Position numbers and translations under genes: made by a program. Under the pieces are notes generated by a model. The model was not told the DNA's origin. It saw only the letters and a list, made by a program, of their open reading frames with translations, and did no database searches. This document shows, in pieces, positions 1-15,000 of a stretch of DNA of 64,000 bases. Numbering within the stretch: the first letter of the stretch is position 1; each line of letters starts with the position of its first letter. The stretch is from CAWCGU01 sp963795195. Its GTDB lineage: Bacteria; Actinomycetota; Thermoleophilia; Solirubrobacterales; 70-9. The stretch spans positions 2,914,001 through 2,978,000 of the forward strand of contig CAWCGU010000006.1 of assembly GCA_963795195.1 (NCBI GenBank), written 5' to 3'.

Positions 1-3000
1 CGCTGACCTCGCTCGGCGCGGCTGCGGCCCTGGCCGTCAACCTCTCGGTCGCTCAGACGCTGGCTACGGCCGGACCCGGGATGATCAACCCGGGGAGCGG
101 CGGGCTGACGGTCAGCGCAGGCTCGACCGGTTCAGCCGACTCCGTCGCCGGCGCCAGCAACAGCGCCGGCACGGGCGCCGGCGCGGGCCTGGCGTTGACG
201 CTGGCCGTCACCACCACCCAGGCGATCCTCGCCCCGCTTGCGATCGTCACCGCTCCGGGCGCGGCAGTCTCGGTGGTTGCCACCTCGACGAGGACGACGA
301 CCGCGCTGACCACGCCGCCGTCCAGCAACGGCGCCGGCGTCTCGGTCTCCGCGGCGATTGCGGTCAACGTCCTGGCTGCGCTTTCGTCGGGCACCGTCAC
401 GGCCGGTTCGCTGAACGTCCAGGCGACCGGCGACTACACGACGACCTCGTTCGCCACGGCGTCCGGCGGCGGCACGACCGCTTCCCTGGCGGTTGCGCTC
501 GGCGTCGCCATTGCGGCCAACGTGACGATCGCGGCGCTGCTCGACGGTCCCGTCGATGTGACCGGCAACGTGCTCGTCAACTCGACGGCGACAGCGACGA
601 CCGATTCGGACGCCAGGGGTCAGACCTCCGGCTCGCCGTCGATCACCACCGCCGGCCCGCTGGCGCTTACGGTCGCCGTGAACACAACCTTCGCCGTCTC
701 TCTCGCGGTCGTCGAGGCCAACACGATGTCGGTTGTGGCCAACGGACTCAACTCGTCGAGCGCGGACTCGCGCGCCTCGGTGAGCGGAGTCGACACCTCA
801 CCTTCACCGGCCGATGAAGCCAACGGCCTCGTCACCGGCGTCGCCTCCGGCCTGCTGAGCCTCGCGCCCAGCGTGCTCTCGCTCGTGCCCACCGACGCGG
901 TCGGAGCAGGGCTGCCCGTGCCGCCCGACCCGCTCAGCCTGCTGCCGGGCATCGACGCAAGCGACCCGCTCAACCCGGGCGGGCCGCTGAAGGGTCTGTC
1001 CGCCGCCGCCGCGATGGGCATCAACATCGAGGTCTCGCAGACGGTCGCCGCGGTGCCGCTCGGCGCCGTCACGCTCACCGGCGCACTCGACGTGCTGGCG
1101 AGCGGGTTCTCCGAGCCGTCCGCGCGCGCCGACGCCACCCAGGTCGGCGCCGGTCTCGGCGCGGCGACGGCCATCTCCGTCGGCGTCGCGGTGATCGGCC
1201 TGACCGCTGTGCTGGGGGGAGTCGTCAACGCCCAGGGCGTCACCGTCAGGACACTGGTCAGAGACCAAGCCGGAACGCCTGAGCAGATGAAGCCCGTCTC
1301 AGAGGCCTTTGCCGGCGCGGGCTCGCCCGATGTCGGCGCCGCCGGGGCCTTCGCGCTCTCGCTCTCGGTCGTCTCGAGCGTCGCGGTGATCCTGCCGGTC
1401 ATCTCGACCATCAACGCGGGCTCGGGCGACGTAGTCGTCTACGCAGACGCCAACATCGCCGCCGAGGCCGTCACCGACGCCGGCGCGGCGGCTGTTTCCA
1501 CGGCCCCCGCCAACTCGGTCGCGGGCGTCGGAGCCGCGATCACGATCACAATCGCCGCCAACGTCACCGTGGCGCTGGCAAGCGGCGCCATCACCACGAG
1601 CGGCGACGTCTACGTGCTGGCTGCCGAGGCGCCCGCGGGTGGCCCCGCCTACGCCCGCGCGCCGACGTACAAGACCGCGGCCTTCTCGAAGGCCGGAGTG
1701 ACGGCCGGCACCGGGGCCGTTTCCCCGGCGGTGGCGATCGCGGTCGCCGCGAACACAACCGTCGCCGCTCTCGCCGCGGGCACGGTCAACGCCGGTGGCA
1801 ACGTCTTCGTGATCGCCGCGCCGGATTCGACCTCGACCAGCTTCTCGGAGGGCGCCTCGAGCGGTACTGCCGCCAGTATCGCCGGCCCGATCGCGCTCAC
1901 GGTTGCCATCGACCTCACGCTTGCGACGTCGCTGTCCGCCGTCACGTCGACCGGCGGTTCGGTCACGGTGCTCGCGGCGCCGGTCGGGAACGTCAGCCAG
2001 GCGGTCTCCGAGTCGGGCGTGACCGGGGTCGGCCAACCGACATCACCGGACGCCAACACCCTGGTCAACAACTGGAAGAACTTCGCCGACGACCTGCTCG
2101 AGACCCCGCAGGCGCTACTCGATGCGGCGACTCCGCTGCTCAACGAGATTTTGCCGCCGAACCTGCCCGAGGTTCCCGAGCTCGGAAGCCTGCTGCCCTC
2201 GATTGAGACGCCACAGGGCACGGTGCGCGCCGCCGCGGCCCTGGCAGTCAACGTCGAGATCTCGCTGACGGTCGCCGCGGTGCTCGGCGGCGTCACCGCC
2301 GACGGTGAGCTCAGGGTGATGGCGACCGGATTCTCCGAGCCGTTCGCCCGCGCCGACGCAACTGACGTCGGCGGTGGCGTCGGCGCGGCGACAGCGGTTG
2401 CCGTCAACGTGGCGATCATCGGCCTCGCGGCCGTACTCGGCGGCGTCGTCAACGCCGAGGGTGTCTCGGTCAGAACCCACGTCGCCCACTACGACGTCGA
2501 CGACATCGGCGATCCCGTGCCCGAGATAACCAAGCCCCTGACGCTCGCGTTCTCCGGAGCAGGCGACAACCAGCTCGGTGTCTCCGGAGCCGGAGCGGTC
2601 GCGATCTCGGTCTCGGTCGTGACCAGCGTCGCCGCAATCATTCCGCTGGCAGTCGTCAACGCGGGCTCGAGTGACGTCGTCGTCTACGCCGACGCCAGCA
2701 TCGTGGCCGAGGCGATCACCGACTCAAGCGCTGCCGAAGCCGCCGGCCAGGTGAACAACACCTCGCCCTCGCTCGTTGCGGTCGGCGCCGCCGTCACGAT
2801 CACGGTCGCGATCAACGCCACGGTCGCGCTGATGGGCGGCATCGTCACCACGACGGGCTCGGGCAAGGTCTACGTGCTCGCCTCCGATGCGCCGGCAGGC
2901 GGCCCCGGCTATGCGCGCCTGCCGACGTACGAGACGCATTCGCAGTCCAAGGCAGGCTCGATCGCCGGTACGTCCGCGATCTCGCCGGCGATCGCGATTG

Positions 3001-6000
3001 CGGTCGCCGTCAACACCACGGTCGCGGCCCTGCTGCTCGGCAGCGTCACCGCGGACGACAACGTCTACGTGATCTCGGCGCCCTACGCCAGGACGACCAC
3101 CGACGCGTTCGGCTCGTCGAACGCGGCTCTGGCTGCTCTGGCCGGCCCGATCGCACTGACCGTCGCCCTCGACACCGTCGTCGCGATCTCGCTGGCCGAC
3201 ATCACCGCGCCGGAGGTGGACGTCACAACTCTCGTGCCCGGTCTCGGCGGACTGCCGGCCAGGGCGATCAGCCACGCCAACTCGGTGGCATCCGCCGGCG
3301 GCGTCGATGCCGTCGACGACGCTGACTCGGTGATCGGTGGCTGGTTCGAACAGCTGCCGCTCGGCTCATTTGCATCCGGGGCACTCGACTCCGTCGGATC
3401 GCTGCTGCCGACGCTGACGGGAATCATCCCGGACGACGTCCCGCTCCCCGAGGTCCCGGGCCTGCCGCTGGCCCAGGTCAACGGCATCGACGGCTCGGTT
3501 CTCCACATCGACGCCCCTTCGGCGATCGCCGTCAACGTCGCCGCGGCGGTGACGATCGCGGCCTTCATCGGCGGCACGATCACGCTCACTGATCCAAACG
3601 AGACGCTCGAGGTCAACGGCCGCGCCTTCGTCGACGCCAGCTCGGACGCCAGCGCCGCGAGCGCGAGCGGCGGCGTCGGCCTCGCCAACGCCCTCGCGAT
3701 CAACGTCGCGGTGATCGCGATCGTCGGTCTCGTCGGCGTTGCTCGCCAAGGTTCACGCCAAGCACCTGTCGGTCAAGGCCCACCCGGTCACCGCAACCGG
3801 TGCACTGGGTCCGCTCGAGACCGATGCGTCGGCGATTTCCGGCAACGCCGGACATCCGGGGGGCCCCGGCCTCAGTCCCAACGTGCGTGCCGCAGGCGCC
3901 ATGGCTATCAACGTCGTCGTCGGCCTCTACACGGCGATCGTCGCCGACCTTGCGGAGCTCTACGTCCCCGGCGAGGTTCTCGTCGAGGCACCGGTCCGCA
4001 CCGTCAGCACCGCCCACGCCGTCTCCGACGTGGGCCTGATCGCCGGCAACAGCCCGCTTGCCGCACTCGGCCTCGGCGCCTCGATCTCCTTCAACATCTC
4101 CACGCAGGTCACGGTTGCCCTGCTCGCCGGCGCGATCTTCAAGGTCGCCCCGGTCAAGCTGACGGTCAAGGCTGACGCCGACCACATCGCAATCTCGAAG
4201 GCGAGGGCGGGCGGTGTCATGAGCTCGCAGCAGTTCACCGCCGCGCTCGAGTCCTCGGCGATCGCGCTCAGCCTGATCAACAACCAGACGCTGGCGCTGG
4301 CCACCCCGTCGGTGACCGAGGTGCCGCTGCTCGGCCAGACGGTCGTCAACGGCCCGGTTACGGTCTGGGCCAACCACGTGGTACGCGAGATCAACGACGC
4401 CGACGCGCAGGTGGACAGCTACGGCGCCGGCGTCGCCATGGGCGCGGCCATCGCCCTCGGCATCAACATCGACGGCGCCCACGCGATCCTCGCCCGCGGC
4501 ATCGACGCATCCGACGACGTGCGCGTCAAGGCCTATCAGGGCCCGCGGCACCCCGAACTCGAGGAGCCGGCCAGTACCGCCAAGGCACGGGCCAGCGCCC
4601 ACGGCTCGTTCAGCAGCGTCAAGGTCGACAAGTCGGTGATGGATCAGCTCTCGGGTCTGCAGGGCGCCGCCTTCACGGTGCTCCCGCAGGCGCTCAAGGC
4701 GCTCTCCCTGCTGGGCATCGTCACCGGGGCGCTCAACGGGGTCACCAACGCCGCCGGCGTGCCGCTCACGCTGCCGGCGCTCGACTCCCTGCCCAACCTC
4801 TCGCCGATCGTCAGCATCGTCAAGGCTCTCGCCGGCCTGCCTGTCCCGCTCGGCTCGATTGGCGCGGCGGCGACCACCGCCATCAACGCCTCGATCCGCG
4901 CGACCGACGCGATGATCGGCCCGGGCGCCAAGATCAACGCGCCTGAGGTCTGGGTCACCAGCACCGCCTACATCGACGTTGAGGCAGACGCGGAATCGAA
5001 GGCCATCGGTTCAGCGGCGGGCGTCGGGCTTGCGATTGCCGCGAACGTCGCGGTCTCGCTCAACCTCGCGCTGATCGCGCCGCTCGCGGTCGTCACCTCC
5101 GAGAACGGCCCCGTCGTCGTCTTGGCCCAGGACACCGGCCCGAACGTCGGCGACACCGGACCTCTCGGACTCAGCGTCTCGCTCTCGAACGGGATCAGCT
5201 TCAGCAAGGAGCCCTCGGCGTTCCTGCACGCACAGGCCGTGAGCCTCGGCGCCAACTGGGTCGCGTCGCTCGGCGGCTCGATCGCGCTGAACGTCGGGAT
5301 CATGGAGACGCTTTCGGTGGTCGCGCCTCTGGCGGTCGTCAGGGCGATGGGCCCCGCCGGCACGACCACCTCGTCGGATTGCGTCAACGACATCGCCGCG
5401 GGCAACAACACGGGCCGCGCCGACGTCTGCGTGGTCGCGAACGCCCCGCTGGTCTCGCAGGCCCGCGCTGGAGCCGCCCAGGCCGCTCTCGGTGCGGGCG
5501 TCGGCGCCGCGATCGGCGGCAACGTGCTCGCCACCGGCGTCGACGCGCTGGTGGCTTCAGGCGCGTTCATCGACGCGCCGGGCCAGATCGGCGTTCTGGC
5601 CGACAGCTCGCAGACGCTCGTCACCCAGGTCGGCGGCGCGGCCGCGGGCCTGCTCGGCGGCGTAGCGGCCTCGGTCGACCTCAACGTGATGGTCGCCCGC
5701 ACCTGGTCGACCGTGATGCCGGGCGCCTTCCTCAACACCCTCGGCGGTGCTGTGAACGCCCTCACCCAGCGGATCGACGTCCGCGCGGATTCCGACACGC
5801 TGTCGGACGCGCTGGCGGGCTCGGGCGGCGCCGGGCTGCTTGCCGGCGCCGGAGTGGCCGCCAACGTCGCGTCGCTCATCAAGGACACCCAGGCAATGCT
5901 CGGCGGCATCGCCAACGCCGACAACGACATCATCGTCGAGGCCGACTCGACCGAAGCCGTCCTCGGCCTCAGCATCGCGCTGGCCCTGGCGCTCGGCCTG

Positions 6001-9000
6001 ACGATCTCCGGTGCCGTGACGGTCCAGCTCGTCGCCCCGCATACCCGCGCGATCATCGCCCCGCTCGCGATCATCCACGCCAAGGGCAACGTCATGGTCT
6101 CGGCGGTGCAGCGCGGCGATCTCACGGCCACCTCCGGCGGCGGCGGACTCGCCCTGCTGGCGACGGTCGGCGCCGCGGTCAGCGTCAACAGCGTCGTCAA
6201 GACGACGCTCGCCTTCATCAGCATCCTCGCCATCGTCCGGGCCGACGGCCAGCGCGGAACGGTCACCGCGTACACGGGTGACGACGACAACATCCTCACC
6301 TTCAGCGTGGACGAGCGCTTCACGCAGGTCAAGGGCCTCGTCGTCCAGGCGGTCTCCTTCCAGAACTTCTACACAATCGCCATGGCGGGAGGCGCCTCTC
6401 TGCTCGCCTCGGCCAACATCACGATCACGGCGCAGGCGATGATTTCCGTGACCCGCGCCTGGATCGACCATCTGGCGGTCGTCAACCCGCTCGCGCTCAC
6501 CGAAGGCCACCAGAACCAGGTCGTGATCGTGCGCGCGACCGACGACACCTTCTTCCTCGGTCTGGCGCTGTCCGGCTCGGCTGCCTTCATCGTCGCCGCC
6601 ACGGTCGCGGTGGACGGCGGCCTGGTCATCAAGAACACCGAGGCCTACATCGCGGTCGGCGCACACGTCGACTCCAACGGCGACATCTTCGTCCAGGCCT
6701 TCTCGCGGGAGCTCGTCGTCTCGCTCGAGTTCTCCAAGTCGGCCTCGGGGATCGCCGGTCTCGCCGGCTCGGCAGGCGTCTACATCATGGTCGTCAACAC
6801 CCGTGCCCACATCGGCGACGTGCCGATCGGCGGTACGACCGCCACGCCGGGCATCCCCGGTCTGACCTCGGATCTGCCGGTCGTCAGCAACCTCGGCGCC
6901 GGCGGCCTGCCGTTGCCGTTGCCGCTGCCCGGCATCCCCGGCCTCGACATCATCTTCGGCGCGGTCGCACTCCTCGACTTCCTGCCGGCACCGGACCTGC
7001 CGGACCTGCCGCTCACCGTCGTCCGCGCCGAGGGCAGCGTCGTCGTCGGAGCGGTCGAGCGCACGATTCTGATCATGGTCACCGGCTCGGTGGCGACGGG
7101 CCTCGCCGGCGTCGGTGCCTCGCCCGCGGCCGTGGTGATCGTCAAGCTCACCGAGGCCTCGATCGGGCCGGCGGCGGTCGTCCACGCCAACGCGCAGCGC
7201 GACCAGCTGACCATCCTCAACGGCTCCTTCACGGAGAGCTATGCCCATCCGGGCGGCAGCGAGGAGGGGCCCGACAGCGACACCCACGCGAACCAGAACG
7301 GTCCCCCCGAGGGCACCACTGAAGACCAGCACGCTGTCGCCGCCGGGATCAGCAGCAACCGCAACCGCAACGTCCAGGTGCAGCCGCCGGCATCAGGCTC
7401 GCTCGACTCGGGCGACATGGAGCACACCGGCAGCGACGACTGCGAGCAACCCGCAGACACTCGAGCGATCCCGCCGATCCGCAGTGTGAAGTCGCGGCGC
7501 CTGACTACAGCGACCAGCTCTACAAGCAGCGCAAGGTCGGACTCGGCACGGGCAAGGTCAACGGCGTCTCGGTCACGGCCGGTAACAGCGACATCATCAT
7601 CGGCGTCGAGTTCGGCGGCGGCATCGGTGGCCTGCTCGGCATCGCCGTCGTCGGCGGCCTGGTCACCGTCATCTCCGCGGTCGGCGCGGGAGTCGGTACC
7701 GGCGCCAACGTCAATACGCAGACCTCATGGGGCAGCACCGCCCGACGGCGACCAGTCCGTGCTCGTCAAGGCGACCAACGACCTCTACAGGTTCGCGATC
7801 GTCGTCGGCGGCGCCGGCGGCGGGCTCGCGGGAGTCAATGTCACCGCCGCCCTGACCCTGGTCGTGCATACGACGACAGCGAAGATCGACACGCTTGCCG
7901 AGGTTCGCGCCACGGGCGACGTGCTCGTCGTCGCGGACGCGTTCCAGCTGATCGTCGCGATCGCCGCCGGCGCCAGCGTTGGCGGCCTGGCCGGCATCGG
8001 CGGCAGCATCGCGGTCTTCGTGCTCGCCTCCACGACCAACGCGAGCATCGGCAACCTGGCCATCGTCCAGACCGGCGGCAACGTCCTCGTCCACGCCCGC
8101 GACAGGACGATCACCGTGACCGTGGTCGGTAACGCCGGCGTCGCCGGGCTTGCCGGCGTCGGCCTGGTCGGATCGCTGGCAGTGATCGTCAAGAAGACCA
8201 GCGCCACGATCGGCGCCGGCGCAACCGTCGACGCGCTCGGCAACAACTCGGCGCTCGGCGGCATCATCAACGGCGCGACCGGAAACAACTTCGGCGCCTA
8301 CCGTGGTGTCGCCGTCCAGGCCGAGTCGGTCGAGACGCTGATCACGGTCGCAGTCGCCGCAGGCCTCGGCGGAGTGGCCGGTATTGCCGGCGCGGTTTCA
8401 CTCGCGGTGATCATCTCGTCAACGGCCGCCGAGATCCAGGGCGCCGCCCAGATCAACACCAACACCACCATCGCCGGCCTCGGCACGGCGAACAACGCGC
8501 AGGCGGTCAACGTCACTGCCCGCAACACCGCATTCAGTTTCACGTTCGCAGGAGGCCTCGCCCTCGGCTTCGTCGGAGTGGCGGGCGCGATCGACGTGGG
8601 GATCATGCTCAACAAGGTCACGGCCACCATCGGCGCCGCCGCGATCGTCAAGGCCAAGCAGGACATCAGCGTCAACGCGCTCGGTGACAAGAAGGTCATC
8701 AGCATCGACGCGGCCGTCGGTGCGGGCGGAGTCGCGCTCGGCATCTCGCTCTCGCTGTGGGCCATCGGCGCCCCGCTCGTGCCCACCTACCTGGTCGAAG
8801 GCCCAGAGGCGGGCTCCAGCGACGACACGTCGGTCACGGTCCTCAATCCCTCCAGCGATCTCGACGACACCTCGAATGCGACCGGTAACGCGACCGAGCG
8901 GGTTCAACAAGCTCGCCGGGCCGAACTTCCTGCTCGACCTGCTCGCCAGCCGGGGCAACCTGTTCGCCGTCCTCGGCAGGGTTGCCATCGACGACGTGAT

Positions 9001-12000
9001 CGACAAGGTCACCGATGCCGTGACCGGCGCGGTCGACGCGGTCCTCGAAGCGGCCGAGCCGCTGACCGATGAGCTGGTCAGTGCCCTGACGATGGGCTTG
9101 GCCGCCACGGCCGTGCTCGGCAGCACGATCGCGACAGTCGGCGCCGCGGCGCAGCTGACTGCCGGCGGCAACATCACCGTCCGCGCCGAGTCCGACGTCC
9201 TTTACATCGGCATCGCCGGTGCCTTCGCGGGCGGCATCGTCTCGGCCGGCGGCGGCATCATCATCATGGGCAACGGCGGTGCCACCAACGCCATCGTCGA
9301 AACAGGCGCCGTGCTCACGGCGGGCCCGGGCGGCAGCGTTCTCGTCACGGCCGACCACGACCCGACGATCGTGGCCATCGCGATCTTCGGCAGCGTCGGC
9401 GTCGTCACGCTCGGTGCCGACATCGCCGTGATCGTGGACTCGAGCTCGCAGAAGGCGTCGATCGCCGACCTCGCCAGCATTCCGCGCGCCGCCGCCGTCA
9501 CCGTCAGCGCCACCACGGACCGCGACATCGTCGCGATCGGCCTCGGCGGAGCCGCCGGCGTCGCCGCGGTCGCAGGCAGCGTCGCGCTGATGCTCGTCTC
9601 CGGCGACACCGTGGCAGAGATCGGCAACGTGTCGGTCGGCAGCCTCAGTCCCGTCGGCTCGATCAGCGTCACCGCCAACGACGAGATCGTTGTCTTCAAC
9701 TTCTCCTTCGCCATCGGCGCCGGAGTGATCACTGCCGCAGCCGGACTCGCCTACGCGAGACTGGACGGCCTGACCAAGGCGACCTCGGGCGCTCACGGTT
9801 CGGTCTCGGGTGGAGTCACGGTCTCGGCGACCGGCAACCGCAGCGTCACGACCGCCAACGTGAACCTTTCGTTTGGCGGTATCGCGATTGGCTTCACCTG
9901 GGCCAGGGCCGAGAACAACCGCAACACCGCTGCGAGCCCTTGACGGCAATGCGGGTCTGTCTGCCGGCGGCGCGATCACGGTCCATGCCGGCTCGACCAA
10001 CCGCGCCACCGCGACCGCTCCGGGCGGCGGCGGCGCAGTCGTCCAGATCTCGCTCTTCTTCACGACCGCCAAGATCACCGGCTACACCACGGCGACTATC
10101 GACGGCAACGTGACCCAGTCGAATTCGATCACGGTTCGCGCGCAGGCTGACAACAAGGTGCACGCTTCGGCCATTGTGATCGGCTTCGCGCTGCTGGCTG
10201 GCGCGAAGGCTGAGTCGAGGGCCGAGATCTCCTCGACCGCGAAGATCGAAGCCGAATCCTTGAGCGGCGCCAACCTGAATTCCAGTGGAGCCGTCCAGAT
10301 CTTGGCCCGCACGGCTGACGCGAGCGGCAACCCCGTCAACAACCGGGCGACCGGTTTCGACGGCGGCGGCAGCGTCTCGCTCGGCTCGCTCACCCTGATG
10401 AACGCTTACGCGACCGTCGCGGCCCCGGTTCGGGCCAGGCACGCCGGAGACGTCGTCGCAGGTTCGCTGACGGTCCGCGCCGGCAACATCGGCGGCGGTG
10501 TCGGCAACCTCGCTCATGCCGATACCGCCGTGGTCTCGGGCGGCCTCGTGGTCGTCAGCATCAACGGCACCGAGGCCTCCGTCACCAGCGGGGCCGTCAC
10601 CGAAGCGCTCTTCACATCCACCGGTTCCGCGGAGGCCACCAATGGCACGGTCGTCGTCGAGTCGTTCAGCAACAACGTCGCCAAGGCGACGTCCAACGCG
10701 ACCTCGGGCGGCCTGGTGGCGGTTGGATTGGGCAAGCCGATCGCCAACGTCAACGCGACCACCCGGGCGACGCTGGACGGCGACGTCGACGCTGCCTTCG
10801 CGGTGGTCGTCAACGCCGACGCGGTCAACGAGGTCGAGGCCAACTCGGCGGTCATCTCGATCGGCGTCGTCGGCGTCGGCGGCGGCAGCTCGGTCGCCTG
10901 CCTCGGGTTCTTCAACACCTCCAGCGGCGACTGCTCCACCGGCAGCGCGATCACCGAGAGCTTGGTCGGTTCGACGGCGAACCTCGGCCACTTCACGTCC
11001 GGCTCGCCGACGATCTCCGGCTCGATCACGGTCACCGCCCACGCGCTCAACACCGTCAGCTCATTCACCGGCGGCGGCGCCGGCGGCCTCGTGGCGGCGG
11101 GAGACTTCAGCCCCGACGCGCGCGATCACGCCAAGACGAAGGCGTCGTTCCTGGCTGACGTCGGCAGTACCCATCTCGCGCCGGACGGCGTTACGACCGT
11201 CGGCGATCCGGGTGCGACGTCGGTCGGCGTCTCGGCCTCCGCGACCGACCTGGTAAGCGCGCAGATGATCAGCGTCGCCGGCGGCGTCGTCTCAGTCAGC
11301 GGCGGGACCGTCTTCGCGCGCAGTCAGCCGACCGTCGAGGCGACGATCGGCGCCGGTCACATCGCCGCCGCGAATGACATCAGCGTCACGTCGGAGTCGC
11401 AGACGAACGCCCGCGCCAACGGCGACTCGGCCTCGGGCGGCGCGGTCCGCGTCGACGGCATGACGATCCGGGCCGAGGTCCACCCGACCGTCACGGCGAC
11501 GGTTACCGGCGGCTTCATCTCGGCCGGCGGCACGCTGACGATCACCGCGACACACGGTGGCACGCCGCCGCAGTTCTCCGACGGCACGATCACGTCGCTC
11601 AACACCACAACCGACACGCTGTCGTTCGGCGGGCTCACGGGCCTCTCGACGGGCGACACCGTCGTCTACTCGCCGCCGAGCGACTCGCTCGGCAACCCGG
11701 TCAACGCCGTCATCGGCGGCCTCGTTGGCGGCGCGACCTACGGGATCATCTTCGTGAACGGGACGACGATCAAGCTCGGCCAGCAGTTCGGCTTCGCGTG
11801 CTCGGGAGGCAACAAGGCATGCGTCGACCCGGCGACCGGCACGCTGACGTTCTCGGCGCCCCACAACTTCCGCACCGGCGACATGGTCAACTACTCGGTC
11901 CTCTCCGGCGGCAGCGCGATACAGGCCGTGTACGGGGGGACCCCCACATGGCTCACGGGTGCCCTCCCGGCGGACCTCTACCAGGTTGTCGTGGTCGACG

Positions 12001-15000
12001 ACTTCTCGATCCGCCTCCGCAAGCCCTCGACTCCGACCACGACGATCAACCTCGTCCCCGGCGCGACCTTCGACATAGCCGGCGGGCACGGCCTCAACCA
12101 GAACCAAGCGGTCACGTACAGCATGGGGACCCAGATCAGCTTCAACGGCAACTGGGTCGACGTCACCCCGGTCTGGAACGGCAGTCAGTGGGAGCCGGCT
12201 TTGACCACCACGTCCCCGTTCCCCATCGATTACTCGGGCGACACCAACCTGATCCTCGCCCCCGGCAACGGCTTCCAGCACGGCGACCGCGTCGTCTTCT
12301 GCCCATCCGGCAGCGGATGCGGCTCGGCCCTCGGCCTGACCGCGGGCAAGACGTACGTGGTCAGCGTCGTGACGCAGGGCGTCAGCTTCAGGCTCCGTGA
12401 GGTCTGCGTCGTCGATTCGACGACGTGCTCCCCGCCGTCGCCTGCCGATCCCGTCGACCTCTCGCCCGCCGCCGGCACCTACGTCCTGCGACCCGTCGAC
12501 TCCCCGATCACCGGCCTCACTTTGGGTAACACCTACTGGGTCAACGTCGTCGACTTCGACAGCTTCCAGCTGATGAGCGCGCCGTGCACCGGCGTGTGCG
12601 GCGCGCTCGTTATCAACGTCGACGGCGCCGGCCGCGTCAACACGCATACCCTCACCGCGACTCCGTCCCCGACGCTCAACTTCGTCCCGGGGGTGGCCCT
12701 CGATCCCAGCGACGACCCGATCACGGGCGGCAACACGTTCAACACCCCCGGCGCCCACGGCCTCGCCCAGAACGCGCCGGTCACCTACCACGTTCCGGGC
12801 GAAGACAGCGTGTCGGGCGACGTGAGCTTCAACGGAACCGACGTCGACGCCACCGCCGTCTTCAACGCCTCCGAGGGCGTCTACGAGGTCTTCCGCACGA
12901 GCGGGAACGTCGACCACTCCATCAACAACGACCAGATCATCGCGATCGGGCACCGCTTCCACGACGGCGACAAGGTCATCTACTGCCCGACCGGCAGCGG
13001 CTGCACAGGCGCTGCGATCGGCCCGCTGGCAAACACCGTCTACGTCGTCGACAACGTGGTCGCCGGCATCAGCTTCGAGCTCCGCGCTGTGTGCCGCTAT
13101 ATCGGCACCTGCCCGTCGGGGCCGGCCGACCCGGTCGTGCTCACCCCGGGCAGCGGCGTCAAGGTTCTGCGCCCCGTCGACCTCCCGATCACCGGCCTCA
13201 CGCCCGGCAACACCTACTACGTCAACGTCGTCGACTTCAACAGCTTCCAGCTGATGACGAGCCCGTGCAGCAGCGGCTGCTCGAGCTTCGTCAGCGTCGG
13301 CGGCACCGGCCTGGTCAACACGCACACGTTCTCGATCGACGGGATCGCGTTCTTCGCCGACGGCACCGGCACGAACGAGCTCGTCGTCAACCTGACCGGC
13401 GTCGGCGGCTGCTGCCCGGCGGCCGGCAACGACCCGCCAACCAACCACACGATGATCGGGGTCGGCGGCAGCCGCGCCTACCTGACCGTGGCGGGCGTTC
13501 CCAGGGCGGGCGCCTCATCCGCGGGCGGCGGGCTCGTCAGTGTGGCCAACGTCGACGCCAAGGTGACGAACCACGTCAACGTAACCACGGACGTCCAGAG
13601 CGGCACGCTCGTCGGCCGCGACGTCGTGATCTCGGCGGCGTCGGCCGCCAACGGCGTCGCCGACGCGACCAACAGCGGCGGCGGTCTCGTCTCCGTCGGC
13701 GACACCGCCGCCCGCGCCGACATCTCGAACACGGTCATGACCAAGGTCAACGGCTCGGTCCGCGCCTACCGCGACCTCCAGATCCTCGCGACCGGCCTCG
13801 ACCTCGCCTCGACCGAGGCGAAGACCAACGGTGGCGGTCTCGTCGCCGTTGCCAACGCCGACGCGAACACCGACATCGCCGGCAGCCAGTCGATCACGAT
13901 CGGCGGCAACGTCACCGCGGGTCGCACGGCGCTGATCGAGGCCCGCCGCGGCATCAGCGCGGCCAACTCTGGCTCCGCCAACACCGGCGGGCTCGGCGCC
14001 GGGTCGAGCGGCGGCGGCAGCCTCAACGTCTCCGGGAACACAACCGTGACGATCACGGGCAACGTCAACGCCGCCCTCGCCTACATCTCCGCTTACGTCG
14101 GCGGCCAGCACACGATCAACGCCGGCGGCTCCGTGATCAACGGCGGTCTCGCCTTCAGCGCCGTCCAGGTCGGCGGCGTCTCGATCGTCGCCCGCGCCTA
14201 CTCCAGGGTGACCGCGCTCGGCGGCGGGGCGACCGCAAACGCGAACGTCTCGTTCACCGGGAGCACGTCGGTGAGCCTCGACGGGTCGGCGCACATCACC
14301 TCCGATGTGGTCGAGCTGCACGCCCGGCACGCCAACGTCGCGATCGTCACCGACGCGACGGCGAAGTGCCGCTGCGGCGGCGGCTCATCGAACGCGAGCA
14401 TTGACATCAACTACAACCGGCCGTCGGCCATTAACGCCGGCTCCGGAGTCGTGATCCGGACCACGAGCCTGCTCGTCAGTCTCGACCAGTCGTACAGCCG
14501 CAGCCGCAGCCGCAGTAGGGGCGGCGGCCTCTTCGTAAGCGAAGGCGGGTCGGCCAGCTTGACCAACAACTCCACCCGCACATCGAGCTGGAACGCGACG
14601 GTCGAGCTGCTGGGAACGATGGATCCGCTCTTCATCGTCGATGAGAACGGCGTCGTCGTCGCCAAGAGCACCTCGGTCACGGCCTACGCCGGCTCGACGC
14701 TGCTGAATGCCGGCGACCAGATCGGGCCCAGCGACGTCATCAACATCGATCCGATCTTCTACACGGGCACACCGAAGGTGCTGTTCCGGGCCGGCAACGC
14801 TCCCTACAGCGGCCCGGCCAGCTCAATCGCGGGCACCAGCGGCAAGTTCATCGTCCAGCACACCTGGGCAACGGCGACCATCGTCAACATGTCCGACCAC
14901 GACATGGTGATGAGAGGCTCCCCCAGTGGCCCGAGCAGCCTCTCGATCGACACGCTCAACCGCAACATCGGCACGAGCCCGCAGGCGGTCATCAACATCT

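Noticed and set aside
5557..7332. 591-codon minus-strand frame
   Set aside because: Lies entirely opposite the giant gene and is Arg/Asp-rich with no domain; plus-strand repeats are clearly the coding ones.
3083..9177. Several long minus-strand frames rich in Arg, Asp and Gly
   Set aside because: They are high-GC shadow frames of the giant gene; residue content (RDRRGDR-type) is typical of antisense translation.
14490..14520. Arg-Ser repeat that might be an RS-type domain
   Set aside because: Only four dipeptides within a beta-repeat context of the giant protein; low-complexity accident.
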